From the IMG/VR virus record IMGVR_UViG_3300017735_002163, positions 19,377-83,376 of that record: a stretch of DNA of 64,000 nt. One strand, given 5' to 3'. How positions within the stretch are numbered: position 1 is the stretch's first letter; every line of letters begins with the position of its first letter. The translations under genes and the position numbers were made by a program. This stretch comes from a virus. Shown here piece after piece: positions 32,633 to 41,099 of this stretch. The notes below the pieces were generated by a model that had not been told where the DNA came from, did no database searches, and saw nothing but the letters and a program-made list of their open reading frames with translations.

Positions 32633-33820
32633 TTAACCTTGTGTTTGTCTTATGTATATATTTATACCTGAACAATCATTTACACATATAACGTTAGTTC
32701 TATTCTCTATGTCTGTTTCAAGTCTTGCATTACTGCCAACTGGCACTTTAACACTGATAGTACCATTAACTTCTCTGTAGAACCATATAAATCCAGAACG
32801 ATCTATTATGGTATTAAATTGTGTTTTTGGATCAAACCCTGATGCTAATGTACCTGTTATTATATCAACGCCTTGTTGTCCTTCTGTTTTTTCTGACAAC
32901 ACTGCAAGTTTATCTGCTTCGTCTAATATTTCTAATAAATCCTGTAAAAAATCAACACCTAATATGTCAACATCTAATTCACTGAATTCTAAGTCTATGC
33001 TATCTTCATTTTGATCGTCGAGCAAATTTTCTTCTAAGAAATCTATATCGAGATCACTGAATGCTAAGTAGTCAATGCCCTTTCTTGCTTCTATTTGTTG
33101 TTCTTCTGCTTCTGTGATTTCTGCTGGTTCACTTACAATAAACATGTTGTCTATCATATTTAAATTTAAATCTTGTATAACCACTGGCTGAGTTGGCGGT
33201 GTTTCAAACGTGCTTACCATTACTGCTTGATAGGCTTCTTCTAATACAACTGTTCCGCCATCATTAGTAACTGTGATAGCACCGGACGGTCTACACCCTT
33301 CTTCTAATTTTACCTTGTCTGTGCAATTTGCATCTGGCAATAGTATAACTAAACTCCTGCCTAATTCATCTACTGTGGTTGTAAAATCTGTTCCACGCAC
33401 ACCAATTGTTGCTGTGGGAGTTTGTATGGCTATGTTTTCTTTTGGTACAAGTCCTAATCCGCCTGTGGCAAATCTTGCTGTGCCTGACACAAAATTCATT
33501 GCCATTTTACTTTTGCTTGGATCGGGGTCGTAGACATACTCATTGATTACTATCAACGTATTTTCTGTCAGACTGACCTGTGTTTTATCTACGAATTCAA
33601 TTTTAAGTCTACCTGCTGTAGTTTCTACATTGTCCATACTAACAATTGTAGAATCTAAAACTGCAGACAGTTTTTCACCAGATGTTCGTTCTATACTACC
33701 CGGATTTCCAGTCTGCTCAAATACGCCGCCTATCCTTTCAGCGGCGCTTGAGTTAGACAAAAACGAAAACAGTACAACAAAACTAATCTTTCTGAGTAAT
33801 GCTAACTGTTGCGTTTTCAC
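32633..33820 (-). CDS. FecR-domain secreted protein
   Basis: 395 aa from a GTG at 33820 that overlaps the upstream curlin gene by 38 nt. A signal peptide (ISFVVLFSFLSNSSAAE) is followed by a FecR domain at about residues 35-200: GSIERTSGEKL, AGRLKIEFVDKTQVSLTENT, SGTARFATGGLG and IQTPTATIGVRGTDFTTTVD. The region after 210 is acidic (EENLLDDQNEDSIDLEFSE). FecR-type periplasmic proteins often occur beside CHASE2 cyclases or surface-fibre genes in bacteria. It could be a periplasmic sensor or scaffold linking curlin secretion with the cyclase, but there is no direct proof. Confidence 0.82.
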   Translation of the reverse strand: MKTQQLALLRKISFVVLFSFLSNSSAAERIGGVFEQTGNPGSIERTSGEKLSAVLDSTIVSMDNVETTAGRLKIEFVDKTQVSLTENTLIVINEYVYDPDPSKSKMAMNFVSGTARFATGGLGLVPKENIAIQTPTATIGVRGTDFTTTVDELGRSLVILLPDANCTDKVKLEEGCRPSGAITVTNDGGTVVLEEAYQAVMVSTFETPPTQPVVIQDLNLNMIDNMFIVSEPAEITEAEEQQIEARKGIDYLAFSDLDIDFLEENLLDDQNEDSIDLEFSELDVDILGVDFLQDLLEILDEADKLAVLSEKTEGQQGVDIITGTLASGFDPKTQFNTIIDRSGFIWFYREVNGTISVKVPVGSNARLETDIENRTNVICVNDCSGINIYIRQTQG

Positions 33821-34505
33821 TGTCTATATCTAAATCCATATGACCGTAGCATGAAGTTGCACCAGTGGCACATGTACCGGAACTTTGAATTAAATCAATG
33901 TCTCCGCCTGAACCGTCGTATACTACTTTCATGTACTGATCTGCACCATCAGTTTGGCTGGTTACAATATCGTTATTATCACCAGTTAGGTCAAAATTCC
34001 AAGTTGCATCATCGACTTCAATGTCAATGTCCCATACGTTGCTGTCACCTAAGATTGCTAAGTCGAAATCTAATCTTTCTGCACTTGCGGCTGATCCTAA
34101 GTCAAAGTCAAACGTATTTGAATCACCTTGAATTGTAGCGAGTATATTGCCTGTATCGGCTGAACCTGTGTCACCAACTTTGATGTCCCAGATATTACTG
34201 CTACCAGTAAAAGTCCAATCGTATGTACTGCTGTCTGCAGTTATACTACCAAAAAACTCATTACTGTTACCTATTTGGTCTAAATCGATATTCAATGATG
34301 AACCAACTATAGTTAGATCACTACTTTGATCTGTATCGCCGGCTATCTTGTTACCAAAACCTTGTTGTAAAATAGTTAAATTCAGTGTGTCACCAACTTG
34401 ATCAATTAAGATTTCATTATCAGTTGCACCTGCTGAATAAACTGCTCCACTAAAGGTCATTAACCCTACTACCAAACTTAATGCTGATAAAGTTTTATTC
34501 AACAT
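33783..34505 (-). CDS. curlin-repeat (CsgA/CsgB-like) secreted protein
   Basis: 240 aa with a standard signal peptide (LSALSLVVGLMTFSGAVYSA). The mature part begins with a motif nearly shared with the second curlin protein (NEILIDQVGDTLNLTILQQG versus DNIILIDQAGDNLTLTVTQD). It then carries repeats such as LNIDLDQIGNSN, GDSNTFDFDLG, GDSNVWDIDIE and GDNNDIVTSQTDG. The protein is very acidic. Two cysteines (GTCATGATSC) lie near the end. The start overlaps csgG by 11 nt, so secretion pore and substrate are co-translated. It could be the nucleator or a second fibre subunit. Confidence 0.8.
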   Translation of the reverse strand: MLNKTLSALSLVVGLMTFSGAVYSAGATDNEILIDQVGDTLNLTILQQGFGNKIAGDTDQSSDLTIVGSSLNIDLDQIGNSNEFFGSITADSSTYDWTFTGSSNIWDIKVGDTGSADTGNILATIQGDSNTFDFDLGSAASAERLDFDLAILGDSNVWDIDIEVDDATWNFDLTGDNNDIVTSQTDGADQYMKVVYDGSGGDIDLIQSSGTCATGATSCYGHMDLDIDSENATVSITQKD

Positions 34506-35412
34506 TTGTTTCTCCTATGTTTAAATTTTCTACAGGTGGGAGACTTTCAGCATCATTGCTGGTAATCGTCCAGTAACCTCTATCGTCACCTTGTTCGATG
34601 AGTGCAAGTACTGCCGCTTCCGTGGCGCTCCTTACTGCCCATGTCACACTTTCGTTAGAAGTAATTCCTGTTTCTAATTCTAATAATTTTGTATCCATGT
34701 CAAGAAAACGAAATACATCTCCTCCCATGCCTACACTAAGTATTGTCTTGTATGTCTGTACGTTAAGTATAACTTCGCCTGTTAAAGTACTAACAGCACG
34801 TAGACTAACAATAATGCTGTCTCGTCTGTATTGAGCACTTCCGCCGATACCTAAATATCTGGCTCCGTTACCTCCTGTTTCTATGTTACTATCGTACCCA
34901 ACTATACCGCCTTCAAGTAAAATACCCGCAAACAACATTGGTTGTAGTTTTTGGCTCTCTTTACCTGCTTTGGCATAATCGTCTCTGGTACTGCGGATAA
35001 TTTGTCTTTCTCTGACCAGGTTATCCAGACCTACTCCTCTTTCAACAACACGGAACCAAGTACCGTTTGCAGTCTCACCTGCGCCTGCCGCCTTAAGAGC
35101 ATCAATTAACAATGCTTTTGCACCCTGCGTTACTGCTGTGCTGAACAATGCTATATTGTCTTTTTGTTTTCTTTGACCTGTTAAGTCAGAGAACTGATAT
35201 ACTGCAACCACAGGCATTACTTCTGCAGGTGGTAACTGTCTTAATCTTTCATATGTTGGTAATTCGACTTGTTTTGGTTCTTCGACACACTCCATTACAT
35301 TGTCGTAACACCACTCGCCTGTTAATGCATTATTAGGCAATGACATTGATGCACACCCCGACATTATCGTGCTAAAAAGTAGTGTAGCAATTAGCGAACT
35401 ATAACTTTTCAT
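34495..35412 (-). CDS. csgG: CsgG, curli secretion channel lipoprotein
   Basis: 305 aa. A lipoprotein signal ends in MSGC with Cys20. The CsgG fold is unmistakable: VVAVYQFSDLTGQRK, ALFSTAVTQGAKALLIDALK, RVVERGVGLDNLVRERQIIR, GILLEGGIVGYDSN, GGNGARYLGIGGSAQYRRDS, VSTLTGEVILNVQTYKTIL, VFRFLDMDTKLLELETGI and ALIEQGDDRGYW. It forms the nonameric outer-membrane pore of type VIII secretion. Compared with E. coli, the constriction segment differs: Phe56 is kept in ALFSTAV, but Tyr51 and Asn55 are replaced and there is one extra residue. Confidence 0.95.
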   Translation of the reverse strand: MKSYSSLIATLLFSTIMSGCASMSLPNNALTGEWCYDNVMECVEEPKQVELPTYERLRQLPPAEVMPVVAVYQFSDLTGQRKQKDNIALFSTAVTQGAKALLIDALKAAGAGETANGTWFRVVERGVGLDNLVRERQIIRSTRDDYAKAGKESQKLQPMLFAGILLEGGIVGYDSNIETGGNGARYLGIGGSAQYRRDSIIVSLRAVSTLTGEVILNVQTYKTILSVGMGGDVFRFLDMDTKLLELETGITSNESVTWAVRSATEAAVLALIEQGDDRGYWTITSNDAESLPPVENLNIGETNVE

Positions 35413-35418
35413 ATTGTC

Positions 35419-35961
35419 TTATCCGCCGCCGATGGCAACTCCTACAGGTATATCTATTGTAGTCATTGTTCCGTCTGAGCTTACAATGGTTAGCCTAATT
35501 ATTTCTATGCCGTCATCTCCAACCATTCTTTCGTATGTGACTGTATTTCCTTCGATAGTGAACACACCATAGTCTGCTCCGTCTTCGTTACCGAACATAC
35601 TGTCTACTAACTGTCTACTAATTTGACTGTAAATTCTACTTTCTAAATTTCTCAAAAATTTATTAAGTGTTGAATTTTCTTCTTCACGCTGAATTCTTAA
35701 TAGCTCAGCGTCTATTTGATCTTTAATTTTGTCTTTACGACTTTTTTGTTGATTCTCAATGGTTAGGTAATGGGCGCCTGTTCCTACACCACTGAAACTT
35801 GGATTTTTAAATTTATGTACTAATTCGTCTGCTAATGCTAACGGACTCATGAATAATAGTCCTAACATTATACCGAATGCAAATGCTTTGAATAAATCAC
35901 TACCAGACCATATACGTGGTCCTACTTGCGATTTAAGTAACTCCCAATCTTTATCTCTCAT
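35419..35961 (-). CDS. csgF: CsgF-like curli assembly factor
   Basis: 180 aa from the ATG at 35961, which has AGAGGT upstream. A long N-region leads to the signal FAFGIMLGLLFMSPLALA. The mature start ELVHKFKNPSFSGVGTGAH matches E. coli CsgF (F-x-N-P-x-F), the segment that inserts into the CsgG constriction. LESRIYSQISRQLVDSMFG and FTIEGNTVTYERMVGDDGIE correspond to the C-terminal helix and strands. CsgF in E. coli exposes the nucleator at the cell surface. An extra charged insert (KSRKDKIKDQIDAELLRIQR) has no counterpart in E. coli. It is 6 nt upstream of csgG. Confidence 0.85.
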   Translation of the reverse strand: MRDKDWELLKSQVGPRIWSGSDLFKAFAFGIMLGLLFMSPLALADELVHKFKNPSFSGVGTGAHYLTIENQQKSRKDKIKDQIDAELLRIQREEENSTLNKFLRNLESRIYSQISRQLVDSMFGNEDGADYGVFTIEGNTVTYERMVGDDGIEIIRLTIVSSDGTMTTIDIPVGVAIGGG

Positions 35962-36268
35962 CTGTCTGTACCTCTGACTGTAGTGTGGCAAGAGCCTCTT
36001 TTTGCTTGGCTTCTTTTATTACCTTCTGTCTTTCTTTGTATTCTAAAACTACATTTACTTTTTGCTGTAGTCGTATCATATCCTGATCAAGCATTCGTGT
36101 TTGATCAATTACACGTATTAATGCCATATGCATTGTTTCTAATTCGGGGTCTATTTTCTCACCTATAAACCACCAAACATAATATATAAAATATCCTAAT
36201 CCTACACAAAGTACTATTGGAAAGCCAAATGTGTTAATTGCTTCAGCAATTCCATTCACATCTTCCAT
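35951..36268 (-). CDS. small membrane protein with coiled coil, holin-like
   Basis: 105 aa: one N-terminal membrane helix (FPIVLCVGLGYFIYYVWWFIG), then a coiled coil (MALIRVIDQTRMLDQDMIRL) and a charged Lys/Glu tail. The start is coupled to the preceding gene by TAATG with GGAGAG upstream; the end overlaps the CsgF start by 11 nt. Size and topology suit a class III-type holin or spanin-related protein, but also a membrane partner of the curli module. The phage lysozyme needs a holin and no other candidate is seen in this window. Confidence 0.6.
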   Translation of the reverse strand: MEDVNGIAEAINTFGFPIVLCVGLGYFIYYVWWFIGEKIDPELETMHMALIRVIDQTRMLDQDMIRLQQKVNVVLEYKERQKVIKEAKQKEALATLQSEVQTDER

Positions 36269-36564
36269 TAGTCTCTCCTTGCATCAATTTTGTTATCTTC
36301 TACAAAATTTTCTGCTCGTGCTACTCTGTCGATGTCAGGGCTTAGTTCAAGAGCACTACTTACAAGCAAGTCAATTTTCATCATCTCATTGCTCATTGTT
36401 CTGGCTCGATTTTCTAAACTATTACAAAATATAGTTAGAGTTTTTATTTGCCCTACTATGCCTTCAAGTATTTGTTTGATAACAAGGAATATGAAAAAAC
36501 CCATTACCATACTGCCGGCAATTGGTGCTCCAACTTCTGCTATTAATCCAAAAATTTCATTCAT
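36268..36564 (-). CDS. small membrane protein, holin-like
   Basis: 98 aa: an N-terminal membrane helix (APIAGSMVMGFFIFLVIKQIL), then an amphipathic coiled coil (LENRARTMSNEMMKIDLLVS) and a charged end. It has the same architecture as the next gene, with which it is translationally coupled, so the two may be paralogues working as a pair. It is the first gene after the late box at 36672-36679. Function is inferred from topology only. Confidence 0.6.
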   Translation of the reverse strand: MNEIFGLIAEVGAPIAGSMVMGFFIFLVIKQILEGIVGQIKTLTIFCNSLENRARTMSNEMMKIDLLVSSALELSPDIDRVARAENFVEDNKIDARRD

Positions 36565-36671
36565 ACAATGTGTACCTGTCTTTGTTGTACTCTTTTTTTA
36601 GGTGTTTTGTATGTATGTGTGTTCTATTATACTATCTGTGTTTTAAACTTACCTATCTCTCCTGTACCTAT

Positions 36672-36679
36672 TATTTATC
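36672..36679 (-). promoter_or_regulatory. late promoter GATAAATA of the curli-like operon
   Basis: GATAAATA on the minus strand, just downstream of the fibre terminator, 108 nt before the first ATG of the block at 36564. The transcript would run through the two membrane proteins, csgF, csgG, both curlin genes and the FecR gene. Confidence 0.65.
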
Positions 36680-36703
36680 ACATTTGTAACCAAAAATTGT
36701 ACC

Positions 36704-36730
36704 AAAAAAAAGCACTCCGAAGAGTGCTTT
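36704..36730 (-). terminator. rho-independent terminator with UUCG loop
   Basis: Minus strand AAAGCACTC-TTCG-GAGTGCTTT followed by a T-run of eight. It ends the 1427-aa fibre gene. The hairpin is identical to the one after gp23 at 48442-48468. Confidence 0.95.
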
Positions 36731-36757
36731 TAAAGTTTCTATAATTGTTGTTATAGT

Positions 36758-39700
36758 TTATTGTAAGTTGATTAATGCTTCAACAACACCGTTACCATCT
36801 TCGTTTTCGCTAATTGCTTTACCGATGATTGTACCTGACTTAACGTTTTCTGGGTCAGCGCCTTTGGCTCTACCTGGAATACCTGATGTTACAAGTAAGT
36901 CACCTTTGCCAATTGGACCAACAACTTTAACTGGTACCCTTCCGCATAATGCTACTGGAGTTCCACCTGCTAATTCACTGTTCATCAAGTATGCTGGGTC
37001 TGTGGAAACAACACCTGCTACACGGTAATCTTCATCACCTGCACATTCTGTTATTTCTGCATCGCCACCAAACACAACAACTGTACCTGCATCATACACT
37101 GCATCTGCTGAATAGTTCTCAGCCAAATCCGCATATCTTGCCGTTGTTGCTGTTGCACTAACTACGCCAGCACTAAAGTTACCGGAACCGTCTCTGGCAA
37201 CCACTGTACTTGCTGTATTGGCTGATGTTGCGTTAACATTTAATGTAGCACTACCACTTGATGCGCCACCTGTTAAGTATGAACCTGCCACAACTGCTGT
37301 AATATCACCTACGTTGCCTGTTAGTCCACTTATGCGTCCTGTTACGTGATCGTATACGTCATTACCTGTTGGTATTGATGTGCCGCCGTTTGCAACTGCA
37401 CCAGTAGAAACACTTAATGTAACACTACCACTTGAACCGCCGCCACTTAAATGTGTACCTGCTGTAACACCAGTGATGTCACCAACGTTACTTGTCCAAC
37501 CGGAGTCATTGTTAAACTGACTTAGTTTAAATTCACCAATTGCTTTCTTTCTCTCAGCGCCTGAATCAAGTAAAATAAGTTCGTCATTAGCACCGCTAAC
37601 ATCTGCTGTCATATCAGTAAGTTCTGATAAGTCTAAAGTGATGCTTGGTGTACCTGAAGTACCTCCGCCGTCTAAACCTGTACCTACTGTAATACCTGTT
37701 AAGTAACCAGTGTCTGTTAAACTAATAACACCTGTTGAGCTGTTATATGTAACACCAGTTCCACCACTAACTAATCCTCTAACATGTGAATCGCTTAGTG
37801 CTAAACTAACACTACCACTTGATCCACCGCCAGTTAAACCGTTACCAGCACTTACGTTTGTTATATCACCAACTGTTGTTGAGTAACCGTATGCTTCAAT
37901 CTTATCAGCAACTGCTTTTGCTGTCATTAACACTGTGTCTGAATCACTAAATGCTTCTGAACTTAATTGTATTGCCGCTCCAGCAAAGTCACCAACTGTT
38001 AAATCTGGTAGTCTTGCACTTGCAATAGTACCTGATGCTATTTGACTTGCACCAATTGATATTGAAACTTCGCCACTTGCAGTTAAACGTCCTTTTGCAT
38101 CAACTGTAAATGTTGATACTGTGCCAGCGTCACCAAATGATCCAACTGATGCGGCTGTATCTGCTAATGCTAAACTAACACTACCACTTGAACCACCACC
38201 TGTTAAACCTGAGCCTGCACTTACGTTTGTTATATCACCAACTGTTGTTGAGTAACCATAACTTAGAATTTTATCTTGTACTGCCGCCGATGTCATTAAT
38301 GTTGTATCGTTATCTGCAAAACTTTCTGTGCTTAACTGAATTGTTGCTCCTGCAAATTCACTAATTGTTAAACCACTTACGTTTAATGTTGCTGTACCAC
38401 TTGTAGCACCGCCACTTAAACCAGTTCCTGCTACTACACCAGTAATAAAGTTTGGATCTGTTAGACTGATTACACCACTTGATAAAGTAATACCAGCACC
38501 ACCACTAAAGTGATTTCTAACTTGTGCCGCACTTGGACCTGTGTAACTAATAACACCTGTTGTGCTGTTGTATGCTAATGCACCATCACCACCGTTATCT
38601 GTTACAGAGATAGCACCTCTGGCGTCTGCGTCTGCATACATTGTAGGCTCACTATAACTTATAACACCTGTTGTGCTGTTATATGCTAAGTCACCACTTG
38701 CACTAATTGCCGCTCTTGCTCTTGCAGTTGTATGGTATTGATTAGTACCTTCTGATAAATTACTTGTGCTGTGATTAGCAATACTGCTAACTGTACCAGT
38801 TACATCACCAGTTACATCACCAGTTACATCACCAGTTACATTACCAACTACTGCGCCTCTAAATGTTGTAGCAACAAAATCTGTTGATACTGCCCATCTG
38901 TCGTTTGACTCGTCCCATAGTAACTGTACATTTGTAGCATCACCACGTTCAATTTCAATACCTGCATTGGCTGTAGGGGAACCTGATGCATTGTTGTTTA
39001 GAACGATGATGTTGTCATCAACTGTTAAAGTTTCTGTATTAACAGTAGTTTGTGTACCGTTAATTGTTAAGTTACCATTAACTATAATGTTGTCACTAAA
39101 TGTTTTAGCACCTGCTACTGTTTGAGTACCACTTGTTCTAACTACAGTATTATCTACTGAGAATGAACCGGAACTAACATCTAAGCCGTCACCTGCTGAT
39201 ACATGTGCTCTAACTTGCGCCGCACTTGGACCTGTGTAAGTAATTACACCAGTTGAGCTGTTATAAGCAAGACTTCCGTCTCCGCCTGCGTCAGTAACAC
39301 TAATTGCACTTCTGGCATCTGCATCTGCATACATAGTTGGGGTTGTATAAGACATAACACCTGTTGTGCTGTTATATGCTAAGTTGCCACCTGCACTAAT
39401 TGAAGCTCTTGCTAATGCATCAGTATACTGAGTGATAGTTGTTGCAATAGCACCGTCTGTTACAGTAATACCTGTACCAGCACTAATATGAGCTCTTACT
39501 TCTGAAGCACTTGGGCCTGTGTAAGTAATAACACCTGATGTGCTGTTGTATGCCAATGATCCGTCACCACCTGCATCTGTTACACTAATTAATCCTTTTG
39601 CATAGCTCTCATCAAGTGATATTTCGTCTGCATCAACAGTAATACCGTTGCCTTCACCAATGTTTAATGTAACTGCACCTGCTGTGCCGCCACCTGTTAA

Positions 39701-41041
39701 ACCTGATCCTGCGCCTACGCTTTCAATGTCACCTGCGTCATTAGTAAAACTAAATACACCAGTTGAGCTATCGTATGCTAAATCGCCACTTGCACTAAAG
39801 TGTGCTCTTGTCTCTGCCGCACTTGGTCCTGTGTAAGTAATTACACCAGTTGAACTATTGTATGCCGCACTACCATCACCACCTGCATCTGTTACACTAA
39901 TAAGTGCTCTTGCAGTTGAATCTGTAAGCATGTTTTGATAAGTTGTACCATCGTTTGTAAATGCCCATGAACCTTCTGACTCGTCCCATTTTAGGAATAC
40001 GTCTGCACTTGAGGCTCTGTCTACTTGGAAACCTGTGTCTAATGCACTACCAGTTCCAGCATTTAATAAAATAATTTCATCTGCAATTTCTAATGCACTA
40101 CCTGAACTTGTTAGTGTACCAGTAATTTCCATATTACCTGAGAATGTTTTGTTACCTGCTAACGTTTGGTTACCAGTTGTTCTCATTACAGTACTGTCAA
40201 CAGCAATTGTACCAGTACTAATATCAATACCTGATCCACCGTTAAAGTGAGCTCTTACCTCTGCGGCACTTGGACCTGTGTAAGTAATTACACCATTGTC
40301 TAATGCTAATGAGCCATCGCCGCCTGCATCAGTAACACTTAAGAAAGTTAATGCATCTACATAACCTTTGCTTGCCGCATCACCATCTGCTACTGGAGTA
40401 GAGATATTGTTAATATGGTTGCTGTCTAAATTAACATTTGAACCAAACTTAACACCACCTGCTGAAGTAATTGATTTGTTTGCTGTTAAAACAACATCTG
40501 TTTTCAGTTGGATGTCACCACCTGATGTTAATTCAATATCACCTGTTCCTGTTGAAACAATGCTAATATTTTGGTTGGCGTCTGCACTAAACTGAATAGT
40601 ACCTGAGTTATCAGATAATACTTGTTGTCCGTTAACGTATAAAGATCCCGGACCAACGTATATGTCTCGCCATTGTTTTGTTTCAGAACCTAAGTCGTAT
40701 GTAACGTCTGCATTAGGTATAATGTGTCCTGAGAACGCACCTCCACCTAAGAAACTTTGTACACCGCTTGTAAAAGTTGCTGAAGAAGTATCAAGTGCAA
40801 TAGTGGCCGATCCTGCGTCTGCTCCACCACTTAAACCTGAGCCTGCTACAACGGCAGTAATATCACCTGTTGCCGCCGCTACTACTTCTGAATTTTTTGC
40901 AAGTCTGTGACCACCTGCTGTTGTACCATCATGTACTATGACGGTATTGTTAGTTGTATCGATCGTAATCTCACCCGCTAATCCGGTAAAACTACCGTGT
41001 TGCGTCGAGGTACCTCGTCTTCTTTGAATTGCTGTTGCCAT
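36758..41041 (-). CDS. long tail fibre-type protein
   Basis: 1427 aa. The N-terminus AIQRRRGTSTQHGSFTGLAG, then GEITIDTTNNTVIVHDGTTA, is the head domain common in marine phage fibres. The middle is a long array of about 50-70 residue beta repeats of the type DAGGDGSLAYNSTTGVITY, TGPSAAEVRAH and GDITNVSAGSGLTGGGSSGS. The C-terminal 110 residues (from about 1310) form a conserved domain, ATTARYADLAENYSAD, STDPAYLMN, GRVPVKVVGPIGKGDLLVTS, shared with the 1605-aa protein and probably a trimerisation or chaperone domain. It has a late box and a GGGGAAAG ribosome site. It probably recognises the host. Confidence 0.85.
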   Translation of the reverse strand: MATAIQRRRGTSTQHGSFTGLAGEITIDTTNNTVIVHDGTTAGGHRLAKNSEVVAAATGDITAVVAGSGLSGGADAGSATIALDTSSATFTSGVQSFLGGGAFSGHIIPNADVTYDLGSETKQWRDIYVGPGSLYVNGQQVLSDNSGTIQFSADANQNISIVSTGTGDIELTSGGDIQLKTDVVLTANKSITSAGGVKFGSNVNLDSNHINNISTPVADGDAASKGYVDALTFLSVTDAGGDGSLALDNGVITYTGPSAAEVRAHFNGGSGIDISTGTIAVDSTVMRTTGNQTLAGNKTFSGNMEITGTLTSSGSALEIADEIILLNAGTGSALDTGFQVDRASSADVFLKWDESEGSWAFTNDGTTYQNMLTDSTARALISVTDAGGDGSAAYNSSTGVITYTGPSAAETRAHFSASGDLAYDSSTGVFSFTNDAGDIESVGAGSGLTGGGTAGAVTLNIGEGNGITVDADEISLDESYAKGLISVTDAGGDGSLAYNSTSGVITYTGPSASEVRAHISAGTGITVTDGAIATTITQYTDALARASISAGGNLAYNSTTGVMSYTTPTMYADADARSAISVTDAGGDGSLAYNSSTGVITYTGPSAAQVRAHVSAGDGLDVSSGSFSVDNTVVRTSGTQTVAGAKTFSDNIIVNGNLTINGTQTTVNTETLTVDDNIIVLNNNASGSPTANAGIEIERGDATNVQLLWDESNDRWAVSTDFVATTFRGAVVGNVTGDVTGDVTGDVTGTVSSIANHSTSNLSEGTNQYHTTARARAAISASGDLAYNSTTGVISYSEPTMYADADARGAISVTDNGGDGALAYNSTTGVISYTGPSAAQVRNHFSGGAGITLSSGVISLTDPNFITGVVAGTGLSGGATSGTATLNVSGLTISEFAGATIQLSTESFADNDTTLMTSAAVQDKILSYGYSTTVGDITNVSAGSGLTGGGSSGSVSLALADTAASVGSFGDAGTVSTFTVDAKGRLTASGEVSISIGASQIASGTIASARLPDLTVGDFAGAAIQLSSEAFSDSDTVLMTAKAVADKIEAYGYSTTVGDITNVSAGNGLTGGGSSGSVSLALSDSHVRGLVSGGTGVTYNSSTGVISLTDTGYLTGITVGTGLDGGGTSGTPSITLDLSELTDMTADVSGANDELILLDSGAERKKAIGEFKLSQFNNDSGWTSNVGDITGVTAGTHLSGGGSSGSVTLSVSTGAVANGGTSIPTGNDVYDHVTGRISGLTGNVGDITAVVAGSYLTGGASSGSATLNVNATSANTASTVVARDGSGNFSAGVVSATATTARYADLAENYSADAVYDAGTVVVFGGDAEITECAGDEDYRVAGVVSTDPAYLMNSELAGGTPVALCGRVPVKVVGPIGKGDLLVTSGIPGRAKGADPENVKSGTIIGKAISENEDGNGVVEALINLQ

Positions 41042-41076
41042 TACTTTCCCCTAAAAGTATTAGTTTACTATAGATA

Positions 41077-41084
41077 TATTTATC
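41077..41084 (-). promoter_or_regulatory. late promoter GATAAATA with SD-containing leader
   Basis: GATAAATA 35 nt before the ATG at 41041; GGGGAAAG follows close to the start. Confidence 0.7.
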
Positions 41085-41099
41085 TAAATCTAAAATTTT

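Noticed and set aside
36626-36631. TATAAT upstream of the holin-like genes
   Set aside because: No -35-like hexamer lies at 16-18 nt and there is no TGn extension, so the late box at 36672-36679 is the better promoter.
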